From contig CAMPEU010000001.1 in NCBI GenBank assembly GCA_946804195.1, forward strand, positions 1 through 64,000: a DNA stretch of 64,000 nt. The letters are read 5' to 3'. Both the position numbers and the translations under genes were made by a program. Of this stretch, positions 47,085 through 57,279 are shown piece after piece. Position 1 is the first letter of the stretch. The number at the start of each line of letters is the position of its first letter. The notes beneath the pieces are model-generated. The model did not search any database. It was not told where the DNA came from and saw only the letters and a list, made by a program, of their open reading frames with translations. Source of the stretch: an uncultured Candidatus Saccharibacteria bacterium. Its GTDB lineage: Bacteria; Patescibacteriota; Saccharimonadia; Saccharimonadales; Saccharimonadaceae.

Positions 47085-48102
47085 GCTCGAAAATGTCGAT
47101 TATTGCCCTTGCAGCAGCGTCTGGATCGTGACGAATCAGAGACCTTTTCGCCACCGGTAATGCTTCACTCCCCTCGGCTCCATTGGCCATTGCTCCCAAG
47201 AAATTACCACCGACTGCGTGATAATGCTGCTTGTCCATTGTATCTTCGTCAATCTCTACCACATATGCATTTTCTTTTTCACGATACGCTTCAGCCAAAA
47301 CGGATGTCGGTTTTTGTTCGTTATACAATACATAGTCCAGGATAGGCGCAGCAGCAAATCTTTCAATTTCAGCGGCATGATCACTCACAGTAAAGCCTTC
47401 CGTCTGACCGCGTTTTGTTACGAGATTAGATACGTATACCACTACAGCAGAAGTTGACTGAAGTGCCTGATTGATTTCATCAATAATTAGCAAAGGCCCT
47501 AGCGACGTATACAAATCGCCAGGGGCGATGACAACAATATCCGCATCATTGATCGCACGGATTGCCAATGGATTCGCTTTTGCAACTGGCACAAGTGATA
47601 GCTGAGCCGTTCGGGGATCTTTTTTGAAATAATGTTCATCAATAACACGTTCACCGTGAAGTGTTAACTTCTCGTCATTAGGCCACTCCATACGTAATCG
47701 CACATCATCTAGCGTTGCCGGTATCACCATTCCTTTGATGTTTAATATCTCTGATGCTGTTTCTACTGCTTCACCAAAACTTCCCGATACTTTTTCAAGC
47801 GCGCTAAGCAACAGATTACCAAATGCGTGACCATTAAAGGTTCCCTCTGTAAACCGATAATTAAATAAATCACGTACCTTTGGGGATTCGCTAAGAGCAA
47901 CGAGACATTGTCGAACATCACCTGGTGGCAAAGCACCGAGTTCATCACGTAAAACTCCCGTACTTCCTCCGTCGTCAGCCATATTTACAAGAGCGGCGAT
48001 TTTGCTGGTGTGGTCTTTGAGTGCACTGAGTAAGGTAAAACTACCAGTTCCCCCACCGATAACAGCAATCTTTGGCTCTCTTGGAGCAGATCCTTCATTC
48101 AT
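47062..48102 (-). CDS. yvcK: YvcK/CofD-like UDP-sugar-binding protein
   Basis: IGGGTGSFTLLSALK, NMADDGGSTGVLRDELGALPPGDVRQCLVAL. Confidence 0.94.
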   Translation of the reverse strand: MNEGSAPREPKIAVIGGGTGSFTLLSALKDHTSKIAALVNMADDGGSTGVLRDELGALPPGDVRQCLVALSESPKVRDLFNYRFTEGTFNGHAFGNLLLSALEKVSGSFGEAVETASEILNIKGMVIPATLDDVRLRMEWPNDEKLTLHGERVIDEHYFKKDPRTAQLSLVPVAKANPLAIRAINDADIVVIAPGDLYTSLGPLLIIDEINQALQSTSAVVVYVSNLVTKRGQTEGFTVSDHAAEIERFAAAPILDYVLYNEQKPTSVLAEAYREKENAYVVEIDEDTMDKQHYHAVGGNFLGAMANGAEGSEALPVAKRSLIRHDPDAAARAIIDIFEHEYGQRH

Positions 48103-48143
48103 TTATTACAGTATACCACCCGTCAATTGGTATACTAAGTGTA

Positions 48144-48974
48144 ATGATTCTGTTTTTATTGCGCATTGTTTGGCGCACGCTCATATTCTTACTCGGCGTT
48201 GGTGCGCTTGTTTATATTGTTCGTGCAGTGTGGCCCGGTGATACCAATCAGGCCGCCATTCTCGGTGCGCTTATCTTTACCTACTGCTTGATGGCATACG
48301 TTGTTATACCGAATCTCATGCGACTCTTTCATGTATTTTCACGCCCGGACCACATCCCTTTATATGTAACAACAAGTGACGGCTGGCCGTCTGATCCCGT
48401 CAATCTTGCAATCATTGCAAAAAGTAAAAAGCACCTCGAAAATGCCATGCATGATGCGGGTTGGCATACGGCCGATCCACTCACTTTTCGTAATGGGCTA
48501 CGTGAAGTAATTTCAATTATATTTGATCGATCCTATCCAGCCGCCCCCCTTTCGTCACTCTATCTATTCGATCGTCCTCATGACATAGGGTTCGAAATAC
48601 CCACGACAAAATCAGGTAGTGCGCGAACACGGCACCATGTTCGATTTTGGCGCATGACGAAACCACGAAAGGAATCAGAATTTCACAAAACACATTACTT
48701 ATTTTGGAAGAAAAAATTGCAACAAATACTAGGCGTTGACCAATCCGTGTGGATTGGTGCTGCGACCGAGGAACCGCATGCAATTGACATACAATGGCGC
48801 ACAGGCAGACTGACGCACGGTGGCAGCCACGAACATAATAAAGAGCGGGACTACATTATCGAAACACTAAAAAAAGCTGGTTCAGTAAAAAAATATCAAT
48901 CAGTGATGCTGGAGAGGAAGTTAGCTTCCGTGGACAGCAGTTTCGAACTCACTACACAACAGATGGGTGTATAA
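48144..48974 (+). CDS. LssY C-terminal-like membrane protein
   Basis: Two TM helices then DGWPSDPVNLAIIAKSKKHLENAMHDAGWHTADPLT. Confidence 0.7.
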   Translation: MILFLLRIVWRTLIFLLGVGALVYIVRAVWPGDTNQAAILGALIFTYCLMAYVVIPNLMRLFHVFSRPDHIPLYVTTSDGWPSDPVNLAIIAKSKKHLENAMHDAGWHTADPLTFRNGLREVISIIFDRSYPAAPLSSLYLFDRPHDIGFEIPTTKSGSARTRHHVRFWRMTKPRKESEFHKTHYLFWKKKLQQILGVDQSVWIGAATEEPHAIDIQWRTGRLTHGGSHEHNKERDYIIETLKKAGSVKKYQSVMLERKLASVDSSFELTTQQMGV

Positions 48975-48990
48975 AAATTATTCGATTACG

Positions 48991-50511
48991 CTAGAGAGCT
49001 ACTTCTTCACCGAAATGTTTTTGTAGTCTAAGCAAAATACTATTTTCGTGGCGGCCAAGCTTTTTACTAATCTCATCTATCGGTACGCCGTTTTGAAAAT
49101 CTAACTTTAATTGAGCATCATCAGATTTCGCCCATGGCCTGTATGCATTTGGATGCTTTTCTCTCATCTTCGCTAATTTTTCACCCCAAGTCGAGGTCGC
49201 TTTTTTCTCGGGTACAACAGGTTTTTCTTTACGTTTTGCTGCGTTTTTCTTTAAATGTTCCAACCTTTTAGAATCAGTTGCTGATTTATCGCGCAAATAA
49301 CCATCGATTGATTTTGCATCGTCACTGACCTGTAATGCCATGCGATTTATTCCAACCAAATACAAACTCTCCATATTCTTTACGCGACTCAGTGCAACAT
49401 AACCCATACCCTCAACGAATGCTTTACGTAAATCAATGCTTGCCGCGTCGAGCGTCATGCCCTGTGACTTGTGTACGGTAATTGCCCATGCCAAGCGCAG
49501 AGGAATCTGAATGATGCTTGCACGTTTTTTGTCACCATCACGCAGCTCCCACGTTTCTGGTACCATTGTAATAGTCTTTCCATTTTTGAATTTCACCATT
49601 GGATAGTTAGTCAAAACATCAAATCCGACCACTATGCCCAGACTTCCATTGACGTATTTTCTGTCAGGGGCATTCTTTACAGCCATGACAAACGCGCCGT
49701 CTTTTAGTTTTAGCGCCGAAGGTGCCAGCACGGAACGTTGTAGACTCTCGACATAGTTCGCACTACCAGTCGCTGATTGTGAATATGTATATTCATCACC
49801 GGGCAGCTCATCAAGTTTTTTCTGATTAAGTTTATCCACATCAATATTCACCGTGTGTAATTGAGTTATATCACCCTCTGGTGGCTCGACATCCGCTCGT
49901 TCGAGCAACTGTTCTGCGTGATGGCGACGCACATTGCCAGCTCTCATTGCATCAAGTATCGAGAGTAACTTGTCATCATCCTGCCTATATTGTTCCTGCA
50001 AATAACAAATTACCGGATTTAGTTCTTGCCACACTTCGCTATACACTACAAAGCCGCCAGCACGTGAGTCATGACGATTAATCGGCGGAAGCTGGAAAAA
50101 ATCACCCGACATTATCACCTGAATCCCACCAAACGGCACATCAGGCTCTTCCCTCACTAATCGACAAGCCATATCGACCATGTCCAAACGATAATCATGC
50201 AACATGCTAATTTCATCAATAACGAGCACATCTGTTTTTTCAATTATGTCTCGCCTACCTTTACTGACATGATCGGCGAAACCACCGGGCAGTTCATCCA
50301 TCACACCTATGCCCGCCCAAGAATGAATGGTCGTACCGCCCAAATGCGTTGCGGCCAGCCCCGTCGTGGCCGTCACCGATACGTGCTGACCTTCCGCTTT
50401 TGCAAAGCGAATAAACTGATTGAGTAAATGAGTCTTGCCTGCTCCCGCAGGTCCAGTCAACAGCACGCTCTCACCAGCCAGCATAATCTCGAGTGCCAAA
50501 GCTTGGTTCAT
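48991..50511 (-). CDS. Pif1/RecD-like superfamily 1 helicase
   Basis: LLTGPAGAGKTHLLNQF, LVIDEISMLHDYRLDMVD, TVHKSQGMTLDAASID; C-terminal HTH-like domain. Confidence 0.9.
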   Translation of the reverse strand: MNQALALEIMLAGESVLLTGPAGAGKTHLLNQFIRFAKAEGQHVSVTATTGLAATHLGGTTIHSWAGIGVMDELPGGFADHVSKGRRDIIEKTDVLVIDEISMLHDYRLDMVDMACRLVREEPDVPFGGIQVIMSGDFFQLPPINRHDSRAGGFVVYSEVWQELNPVICYLQEQYRQDDDKLLSILDAMRAGNVRRHHAEQLLERADVEPPEGDITQLHTVNIDVDKLNQKKLDELPGDEYTYSQSATGSANYVESLQRSVLAPSALKLKDGAFVMAVKNAPDRKYVNGSLGIVVGFDVLTNYPMVKFKNGKTITMVPETWELRDGDKKRASIIQIPLRLAWAITVHKSQGMTLDAASIDLRKAFVEGMGYVALSRVKNMESLYLVGINRMALQVSDDAKSIDGYLRDKSATDSKRLEHLKKNAAKRKEKPVVPEKKATSTWGEKLAKMREKHPNAYRPWAKSDDAQLKLDFQNGVPIDEISKKLGRHENSILLRLQKHFGEEVAL

Positions 50512-50620
50512 TATTTTATTATAACCTCTCGCGGTACTAGAAGGTATTTATTATGTTGTTATGATGCTGTATATTAGTAAATGCTAATGTTTATATATTA
50601 AATATATTAGGATAAATTTT

Positions 50621-51595
50621 ATGATAAAAAAGTGGTTCCATGCGTGCTCAAAAAATAAATCACTAACCGGATTCACGGTCGTTGAACTCATTATCACCGT
50701 CGCGGTCATAGGGGTCCTGGGCTCCGTTGTTAGCGTTGGCTGGTCAAACGTTGTCGTAAGTTCAAATGACGGTGCACGAGCATCTGAAGTGGAAGCATGG
50801 AAATATGCTTTTGATACCTATGAAAGCGAATATGCTAGCTATCCTACCGCACCAACAAACGACGCAACACCTAAATTAGTTTGCCTAGGTACTTTTACTT
50901 CAACCAATCAAAAATGTGGTCAATACACCTCATCGACAGCCAACAGATTTATCAATGCCAATACAGCCGACACGCAAAATATGCTAACCGAGGTTGCTAA
51001 AGTTGTCACAACACCTACCAACAGCGCGCCTCCTGTAAAGGGTTCGCTCATAGGGCCTTTCGCCTATCTATCTCAAACCACTTCTAGCGGTACTTCTACA
51101 ATCAATATAAAATATATTGGTATTTTCGAAGGCAGCAGCTGTCCAAAAAATTTCACTAATGATTCATCCAATGTGCCATCGTCTAGTATTCTAGCTGGTA
51201 TTACGAGCGGAACGGCTATTGCATGTAAAATTAATGACTCTATCGCGTTTACTTCAGGCTCTTCTCCGACACCGACACCGACACCGGCACCAACTCCAAC
51301 ACCGGCACCAACTCCAACACCGACACCGGCACCAACTTATTGCGAAAGTCAAGGCTGGGCAAATTCTTGGCGAGCAGTTAACTGGGATGGTACCGATGGC
51401 ACATTGTGCTTTACACTATGTGGAGCGGGTTCTAAAACTATCTGGAAAAACACCGACAGGAGCCAATATACCGGTCGAATCATGGGGTGCATCACCATGA
51501 ACGGAGCATCGTACTATATGGGTACCTACCACGGGGTCACCGTTGTAGGTACATGCGCGGGTATAGCCCCGTATAACTGGATAACTCAATGTTAA
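50621..51595 (+). CDS. Type IV prepilin-like protein with Thr/Pro/Ala repeat linker
   Basis: LTGFTVVELIITVAVIGVLGSVVSVGW; PTPTPAPTPTPAPTPTPTPAP; Cys-containing C-terminus. Confidence 0.82.
   Translation: MIKKWFHACSKNKSLTGFTVVELIITVAVIGVLGSVVSVGWSNVVVSSNDGARASEVEAWKYAFDTYESEYASYPTAPTNDATPKLVCLGTFTSTNQKCGQYTSSTANRFINANTADTQNMLTEVAKVVTTPTNSAPPVKGSLIGPFAYLSQTTSSGTSTINIKYIGIFEGSSCPKNFTNDSSNVPSSSILAGITSGTAIACKINDSIAFTSGSSPTPTPTPAPTPTPAPTPTPTPAPTYCESQGWANSWRAVNWDGTDGTLCFTLCGAGSKTIWKNTDRSQYTGRIMGCITMNGASYYMGTYHGVTVVGTCAGIAPYNWITQC
51266..51337 (+). repeat. Low-complexity repeat coding for PTPTPAP
   Basis: Iterated ccgacaccggcaccaact units. Confidence 0.8.
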
Positions 51596-51627
51596 CCATA
51601 AATAACGAGAAGTTAAGGAGCTATATT

Positions 51628-51855
51628 ATGAATAAAAATCAAAATGGATTCGGCGTGATGGGAATTATCGTGACGATTGCTACTGTAGTCCTTATTGGTG
51701 CGGTAGGATGGATGTACTGGCAAAATATATCACAAAGTTCGAATACCACCGATACTAATCAAAGCCAAGACTCAACTGAAAAGAAACCTCAAGCAACTCA
51801 ACCACCAACAGCACAAGCATACGACCCCGACGTTCACCCTGCTCCCGCCCCGTAA
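51628..51855 (+). CDS. Small prepilin-like/single-TM protein
   Basis: NQNGFGVMGIIVTIATVVLIGAVGWMYW. Confidence 0.55.
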   Translation: MNKNQNGFGVMGIIVTIATVVLIGAVGWMYWQNISQSSNTTDTNQSQDSTEKKPQATQPPTAQAYDPDVHPAPAP

Positions 51856-52062
51856 TACGGATAATAAATACTGGACAAATCAAGCGCTCTCCAGCCCCCC
51901 CTCCCTCACTTGCGCTATCGTTATAAATTATTGTTGGTTTCTTTTTGTGGGGTACCCATTCGAAGCTACAGGAGTGAATATGCTGGGCTACTGACGACCG
52001 CTGGAACAAGTACGTACGCATATTACGAGACGGCTAGCTTTACATACTCACCCGGCTAACCG

Positions 52063-53640
52063 TCAAATAGATGGTGGTGGAACGGGTGGTTGACCCGTGG
52101 GCGGCTGTTGACTAGGCGGATTCTCACTTGTCCCACGCCCTTTTGACTTTTTGCGCACAACAATCGCAACTCCAGCTCCCGCAATCACAACGATCACGGC
52201 TACAAGACCGACAAATATCGGCATCAAGCCCTGCTGTTCATTGTCCTTATTCGTATCAGCATCTTCTGGATAAATAATTTCATTGTTACCATCTATTTTT
52301 GCCGTTGCATATGTCCAGTCATCGATATATCGAGCATTACCCCAAGATTCACCACTATATGTCCATCCATGTACACCACCGGCACTAACCGGGCATGACC
52401 TGCCGTCTAATTCCATGGTTGCAAAAGCACTGTTTTTTATGGGATCCAGCTCGGTATCATTCCAGCAAAGGCGATCATTTGGCGCATTCGCACCGTTTAA
52501 TCTGATCAATTCCAGACCATCCCTACCCTCAACATCAGACGCAACAAAATGGATTTCAGCAACCTTCGTAATCTCTACCTTGATGCCAATTGTTTGTGAA
52601 GGAAATATTATCTGACCCTGCTTGTTGACACCCTGAAAATGTACCTTTTGTAGTTTACTCGACAATTCCTTTATCTGAGCAAACAGCGCTACGTCATTTT
52701 GTCCATCAAAACTACCATCATTATCGGCATCGATTTTTATCTGATACTGCCCAATAAAATTGCGAAGAAAAAATGTGATATCGCCGGACAACTGGTCCTT
52801 GGTATTATCCGCCACGAAGTGTAACTCACCAATCTCTGGTTTTTGTATCGTTGGCTTTATCCATTCCTTTGTTTTATCGGCAAATACCGACTCCTCGGGC
52901 AAACTACCCGAGGGCTCTTCAAAAAATAATTTGTATCGGCTTCCGCAAGCGCCCAGCGCAGGAGATAACGATTCGTTTTCTACCAGAGCACTTTGATAAG
53001 CGGACATACACTCATCGCTATTACGAATACCGACTGAATCCGCCGACAAAATTGATATCTGACCATTGTAGCCATGGTGAACAGCCTTATAGATGTACCC
53101 GTCCTGACTGATATAATACGTCGTAAAATCGCTTGTATACTGTTCGCCAGGAGGCTGCCTGAACGCATAACTGTCAGCCCATACACGCCCTTTTTGCTCA
53201 TCATTCCCATTACGTATTGTTATGTTCCATGAATATAAATTACTCACCCACAACACATTCGACGACGCCTCATCGTGTGGTCTCGCTTTGCTACCCGGGG
53301 CAAAGCTAATCTTCCATATGCCTGATTGTTCGACCTTTTTTGGAGCAAAGGAACAACCCTTGCCAACTGCGCCGTCTCGTTTCAATACACATTTTTGTTC
53401 TTTAACACCGACACCGCTAATTGTCACAGTTATATCGTCGGCAGGAAAAGCACCCTGATTGTAGCTGCTGCGAATAAACTCAGCAGAGATTTTCTCGCCC
53501 GCCTTCACATACGCAAAAAAGGTATTATTGGCGCCGATCAGTTGATTTGGATCCGAAGAAAGTGCACTCGCTGATTGATTTGATACAAGTGCACCAGTGC
53601 TTAATACTGCAAAAAAAACAAATAGATAAAGCTTGCGCAT
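52063..53640 (-). CDS. Large exported surface protein, C-terminal TM anchor
   Basis: Signal peptide, EF-hand-like DADNDGSFDGQND, terminal TM, Arg/Lys and Pro-rich tail. Confidence 0.65.
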   Translation of the reverse strand: MRKLYLFVFFAVLSTGALVSNQSASALSSDPNQLIGANNTFFAYVKAGEKISAEFIRSSYNQGAFPADDITVTISGVGVKEQKCVLKRDGAVGKGCSFAPKKVEQSGIWKISFAPGSKARPHDEASSNVLWVSNLYSWNITIRNGNDEQKGRVWADSYAFRQPPGEQYTSDFTTYYISQDGYIYKAVHHGYNGQISILSADSVGIRNSDECMSAYQSALVENESLSPALGACGSRYKLFFEEPSGSLPEESVFADKTKEWIKPTIQKPEIGELHFVADNTKDQLSGDITFFLRNFIGQYQIKIDADNDGSFDGQNDVALFAQIKELSSKLQKVHFQGVNKQGQIIFPSQTIGIKVEITKVAEIHFVASDVEGRDGLELIRLNGANAPNDRLCWNDTELDPIKNSAFATMELDGRSCPVSAGGVHGWTYSGESWGNARYIDDWTYATAKIDGNNEIIYPEDADTNKDNEQQGLMPIFVGLVAVIVVIAGAGVAIVVRKKSKGRGTSENPPSQQPPTGQPPVPPPSI

Positions 53641-53697
53641 ATACTAATAGCATAACCTTTTTATGAACAAAATGAAACATGAAGAATGTAATGCAGT

Positions 53698-55005
53698 CTA
53701 ACGGGTTGCCATCTGTATATAGTCGGTGCCATTGTTAAGATAGGAATAGTCTTCAGATGCGTATAGATTGATCTTGTCACCCTTCTTTAGATCCGACCAA
53801 GATGCTTGGTTGCAATCAGCATCAATAACCTTTGGCAGGACATTGTACGAATATGATGTATCAGCTAATCTCCCTTGGTAATCATAATATTCTACATAAT
53901 ATCTATTGGTCGCGGTGTTGATAGACACAAACATCCAGTTTGCCACTACCAATTCTGACTGCTCTTTTTTGTACTTCGATAATTCCGTGCAATCAACAAA
54001 CGTTTGAGAAGCTTCGATACTACCGGGACTGTTTTGACTATTCTTTATTTCTTTTATTTCTTCCTCAGTCTCAGCATTTATCTCTTCCTCAGTCTCAACA
54101 TTTATTTCTTCCTCAGTCTCAGCATTTATTTCTTCCCCTAATGACTTGTTGGAATCATCAATGCTGGAAGATTGTCGACTACTGTTGCTCGCGATATTAA
54201 ACGACATCCATAAAAACCCAGGTATTATTACAAACAGCACAATTACAGCTATGCCGAAATTCTTAAGAACGCCTGAGCCGTGCGAAACAGTTTTTTCTTC
54301 TTTTGATAAGGGGTGCTTGGCCGTATATACACGATGAAATACCGCTGTCAGCACCGACGATGTTGCAAGCAGAATTACCGACGCAGCCAGCGCCCGTCCT
54401 AGAGCTTCTGGTGGCAAATCCTCCAAAAATATATATGGCATGTAGAGTAGCCACCCGATAACGGTTAGGCCGATAGATACTTGGCTTGCAGACCTCGTAA
54501 CTTTATCTAACAAATTACTTCCAGCTTTTAGCATTAATTGCACCCACAGCACAGCTAAGAATGTAATAATATAGAAATTATATAGCTTCCACACAATACT
54601 ACCAGTCATAACGTCCCACGTACTCAAAATGCTAGTTATAAAACTTGCCACAACAATTAGTAACAAGGTGTTTAGTATCATTTGGTTCGTATTCTTATTG
54701 CTGTACTCAGATACCAGCCAGAGCATTATTAGAGTATGAATAACCATCGAAAACGTTGTGCCCAATGCCTTCCATACAGCAGCACTAAAGCCGTCAAACA
54801 ATACAGCAAATACTGATACAAGTGCGCATACGACCACGCCAGCAACTATGGTATAGAGAAAATATTTATTTAGGCTGTTTGACTTGGCAGATTTATCTAG
54901 CTCCAACTCAGACTTAGGTTCTTGTTTGATGTCTAGTTTTGGCTCAAGTTCCTGACTCTGTTTCAAATCCGGGCCGTGCTCTGACTGTTTCTCGTCATTA
55001 TTCAT
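53698..55005 (-). CDS. Multi-TM membrane protein with Glu-rich repeat
   Basis: Several TM helices; EINAETEE repeats. Confidence 0.6.
   Translation of the reverse strand: MNNDEKQSEHGPDLKQSQELEPKLDIKQEPKSELELDKSAKSNSLNKYFLYTIVAGVVVCALVSVFAVLFDGFSAAVWKALGTTFSMVIHTLIMLWLVSEYSNKNTNQMILNTLLLIVVASFITSILSTWDVMTGSIVWKLYNFYIITFLAVLWVQLMLKAGSNLLDKVTRSASQVSIGLTVIGWLLYMPYIFLEDLPPEALGRALAASVILLATSSVLTAVFHRVYTAKHPLSKEEKTVSHGSGVLKNFGIAVIVLFVIIPGFLWMSFNIASNSSRQSSSIDDSNKSLGEEINAETEEEINVETEEEINAETEEEIKEIKNSQNSPGSIEASQTFVDCTELSKYKKEQSELVVANWMFVSINTATNRYYVEYYDYQGRLADTSYSYNVLPKVIDADCNQASWSDLKKGDKINLYASEDYSYLNNGTDYIQMATR
54061..54132 (-). repeat. 3 x 24-bp tandem repeat
   Basis: ttcctcagtctc(a/g)(a/g)catttat(c/t)tc, encoding EINAETEE/EINVETEE. 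Confidence 0.9.
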
Positions 55006-55150
55006 ATACGTTTAGTATACACTAGCATTATCAATATGGTTCTGACTTTTTTTATTGCTCAGTCTACAGCTCTACTTTAACTATTTCACCACCTGAAAAA
55101 TTTACTTCGTCGAATAATTCTCATTCTCGAATCGCTATCTTAACGAAGTT

Positions 55151-56785
55151 TTATTTTAATCTTGTAACCTGATATACGTCAGTATTTTTCCCTGACTGGA
55201 TAATCGGGAACTGCGCAAGAAATGCATCGTTAACATCATACGTATGACGCAATTCGTCGTCAACGACTATGTAAGATACCCTGTAGTAATCCAGCAGTTG
55301 CTCGGCACGACTAGAGCCAGAAACCATTTCACCTATGTCCCGCTGCACCTGAGCATAATCTATGCCGTACGACCATAACCAGCCATCATAGGCCATCAAT
55401 GCTTGAGTGTTGCCCAGCATAGTATACGGCTGGTTGCTGATTTGACTATCTATGATAATCGCACCGGAGGGAGCAATCTGCCTAAAACGCATCACTGCCT
55501 GCTGGTCGGCTTTGCTTACAAGCGTATTGATATGATTATCGAACTGGGACATGTGTACGATATCACGCAACCCCGAACCACCAAGCAGCACAATAAATAC
55601 GACAGCCAGCAACCTTTTCATATACCCATGACGTTGCTCCCACCACGCAAGCAATTGCACGGCTATAGGTATGAGTAAGAACAAATAACTATAGGTGAAT
55701 AATTTAGTATTGTCCCATTCCCACACTTGAAAGGACACCAGGTGGCATACGATAAACACACCGATAGCACTTAGAAATAGTGGGTGCATGAGCCATTTTT
55801 GGCGCCAGGCAGAGTAAACACCAAGAGGCAGTAAAACGCCGAAATTAAAAAGCATAAAACCAAGTACATTATACCCTTCTGACATCCAGCCCAACTGCCA
55901 ATGCGGGAGGCTACTGCTACCACTGTTCAGCAATAGCCAAAACCAGTACGCCCCTATCCCCAACCCCGCGATAATCGCATACCACAAAAAAAGTCCATAT
56001 TGCCGGGGGTATCGAAGCAAATAGACTGCCGACACGACAACAACAATTATGAGCGAATGCGGATGAACGACTGTTAAAATACCAGCTAGTAACCCAGCTA
56101 GTATTGCATGGAGCACCGACGCTCGTTTTGCAACTATGCGCTCCAAAATCAATATGATCACAAGTGCAATCGGTAAACCGAACATAAAATTGCGCTGTGG
56201 CAACATTTCACCAACAACAAAATTGATGAAATAAATTCCTCGCTCAGGTATGTGCGTATACCATTCGTGCACCACATTGCGCTCGCTCAAAAAGTACCAA
56301 AACCCCAGACCGCCACTGACAAAAAATAAACTTAGAGCAATCACCGCACTCTTCACTCGACCGGTAAAGTAATACATAAATCGATAGAGCGTGTATAAAA
56401 ATACCAGCGTCATCAAAATACTTGGCACAACAAATGCCGGCACCACCCCCACCCCAACACGCATAAGTAAACCAGAAATTGCATCAGGCAAAAAAGGGTA
56501 CGTAAACTTTGCGCCAGCAAACAGCGGGTGTGCCATAAACCAATCCTGCGGAGCCCGATACGCAAAAACTGAAGCATAGGTCAAATGACTTGCCCAATCA
56601 GCCCAAATCAACGGATAGCCCGTGACGATGTCCCCTTTAAAATTGTAGCGAAATACATTTACCCAGAGCCAGGTAAAATAACCTCCCCACAGTACCAAGA
56701 CTATTAGCAAGCCACGATGGTAGCTTTTCAAGCGTCTAGATAACTCGTGGTATTCCTTTAAGACAGCTTTCTTTGACCATTTCAT
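55151..56785 (-). CDS. Polytopic membrane protein, GT-C glycosyltransferase-like
   Basis: More than 10 TM segments; large N-terminal loop. Confidence 0.55.
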   Translation of the reverse strand: MKWSKKAVLKEYHELSRRLKSYHRGLLIVLVLWGGYFTWLWVNVFRYNFKGDIVTGYPLIWADWASHLTYASVFAYRAPQDWFMAHPLFAGAKFTYPFLPDAISGLLMRVGVGVVPAFVVPSILMTLVFLYTLYRFMYYFTGRVKSAVIALSLFFVSGGLGFWYFLSERNVVHEWYTHIPERGIYFINFVVGEMLPQRNFMFGLPIALVIILILERIVAKRASVLHAILAGLLAGILTVVHPHSLIIVVVVSAVYLLRYPRQYGLFLWYAIIAGLGIGAYWFWLLLNSGSSSLPHWQLGWMSEGYNVLGFMLFNFGVLLPLGVYSAWRQKWLMHPLFLSAIGVFIVCHLVSFQVWEWDNTKLFTYSYLFLLIPIAVQLLAWWEQRHGYMKRLLAVVFIVLLGGSGLRDIVHMSQFDNHINTLVSKADQQAVMRFRQIAPSGAIIIDSQISNQPYTMLGNTQALMAYDGWLWSYGIDYAQVQRDIGEMVSGSSRAEQLLDYYRVSYIVVDDELRHTYDVNDAFLAQFPIIQSGKNTDVYQVTRLK

Positions 56786-56838
56786 GTTCTCTAAGAAATT
56801 CTAACGCTTATGGCACGGTCAGACAAGCAAGTATAAGG

Positions 56839-57279
56839 TTAAGAAACCTTCTGTGGCGCCTTCAGATGCATCTCACGCGCCTTGTTTGCCCATTCGTCGG
56901 CCATTTCATTACCTTCGTCACCCTCGTGCCCACGAACCCAGTTGAGTACTGCATTCGAGCGGCCATATAACGGGTACACGGACTGTACGATGTCGAGGTT
57001 TTTTATCTCGCCACCTTTCTTTTTCCAGCCTTTTGCCTCCCAGCCAACCGCCCACTTGGTGATCACATTGATCCAAAATTCACTGTCTGTATAAATTTCA
57101 CACGCCTCACCATCTGCATCTTCAAGCGCCGCTTTGATCGCCAAGCCTTCCATGCGAATATTAGTCGTTTCAGGTACATCTTCTCCACCGACAATATATG
57201 GCTTATTATCACGAATTACCGAAAAACCACCCGGACCAGGATTTGGACTTGCGCTACCGTCTGTATAGTAAACAATCAT
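56839..57279 (-). CDS. rnhA: Ribonuclease HI family protein
   Basis: YYTDGSASPNPGPGGFSV, ..MEGLAIKAAL, YTDSEFWINVI, WVRGHEGDEGNEMAD. Confidence 0.93.
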   Translation of the reverse strand: MIVYYTDGSASPNPGPGGFSVIRDNKPYIVGGEDVPETTNIRMEGLAIKAALEDADGEACEIYTDSEFWINVITKWAVGWEAKGWKKKGGEIKNLDIVQSVYPLYGRSNAVLNWVRGHEGDEGNEMADEWANKAREMHLKAPQKVS

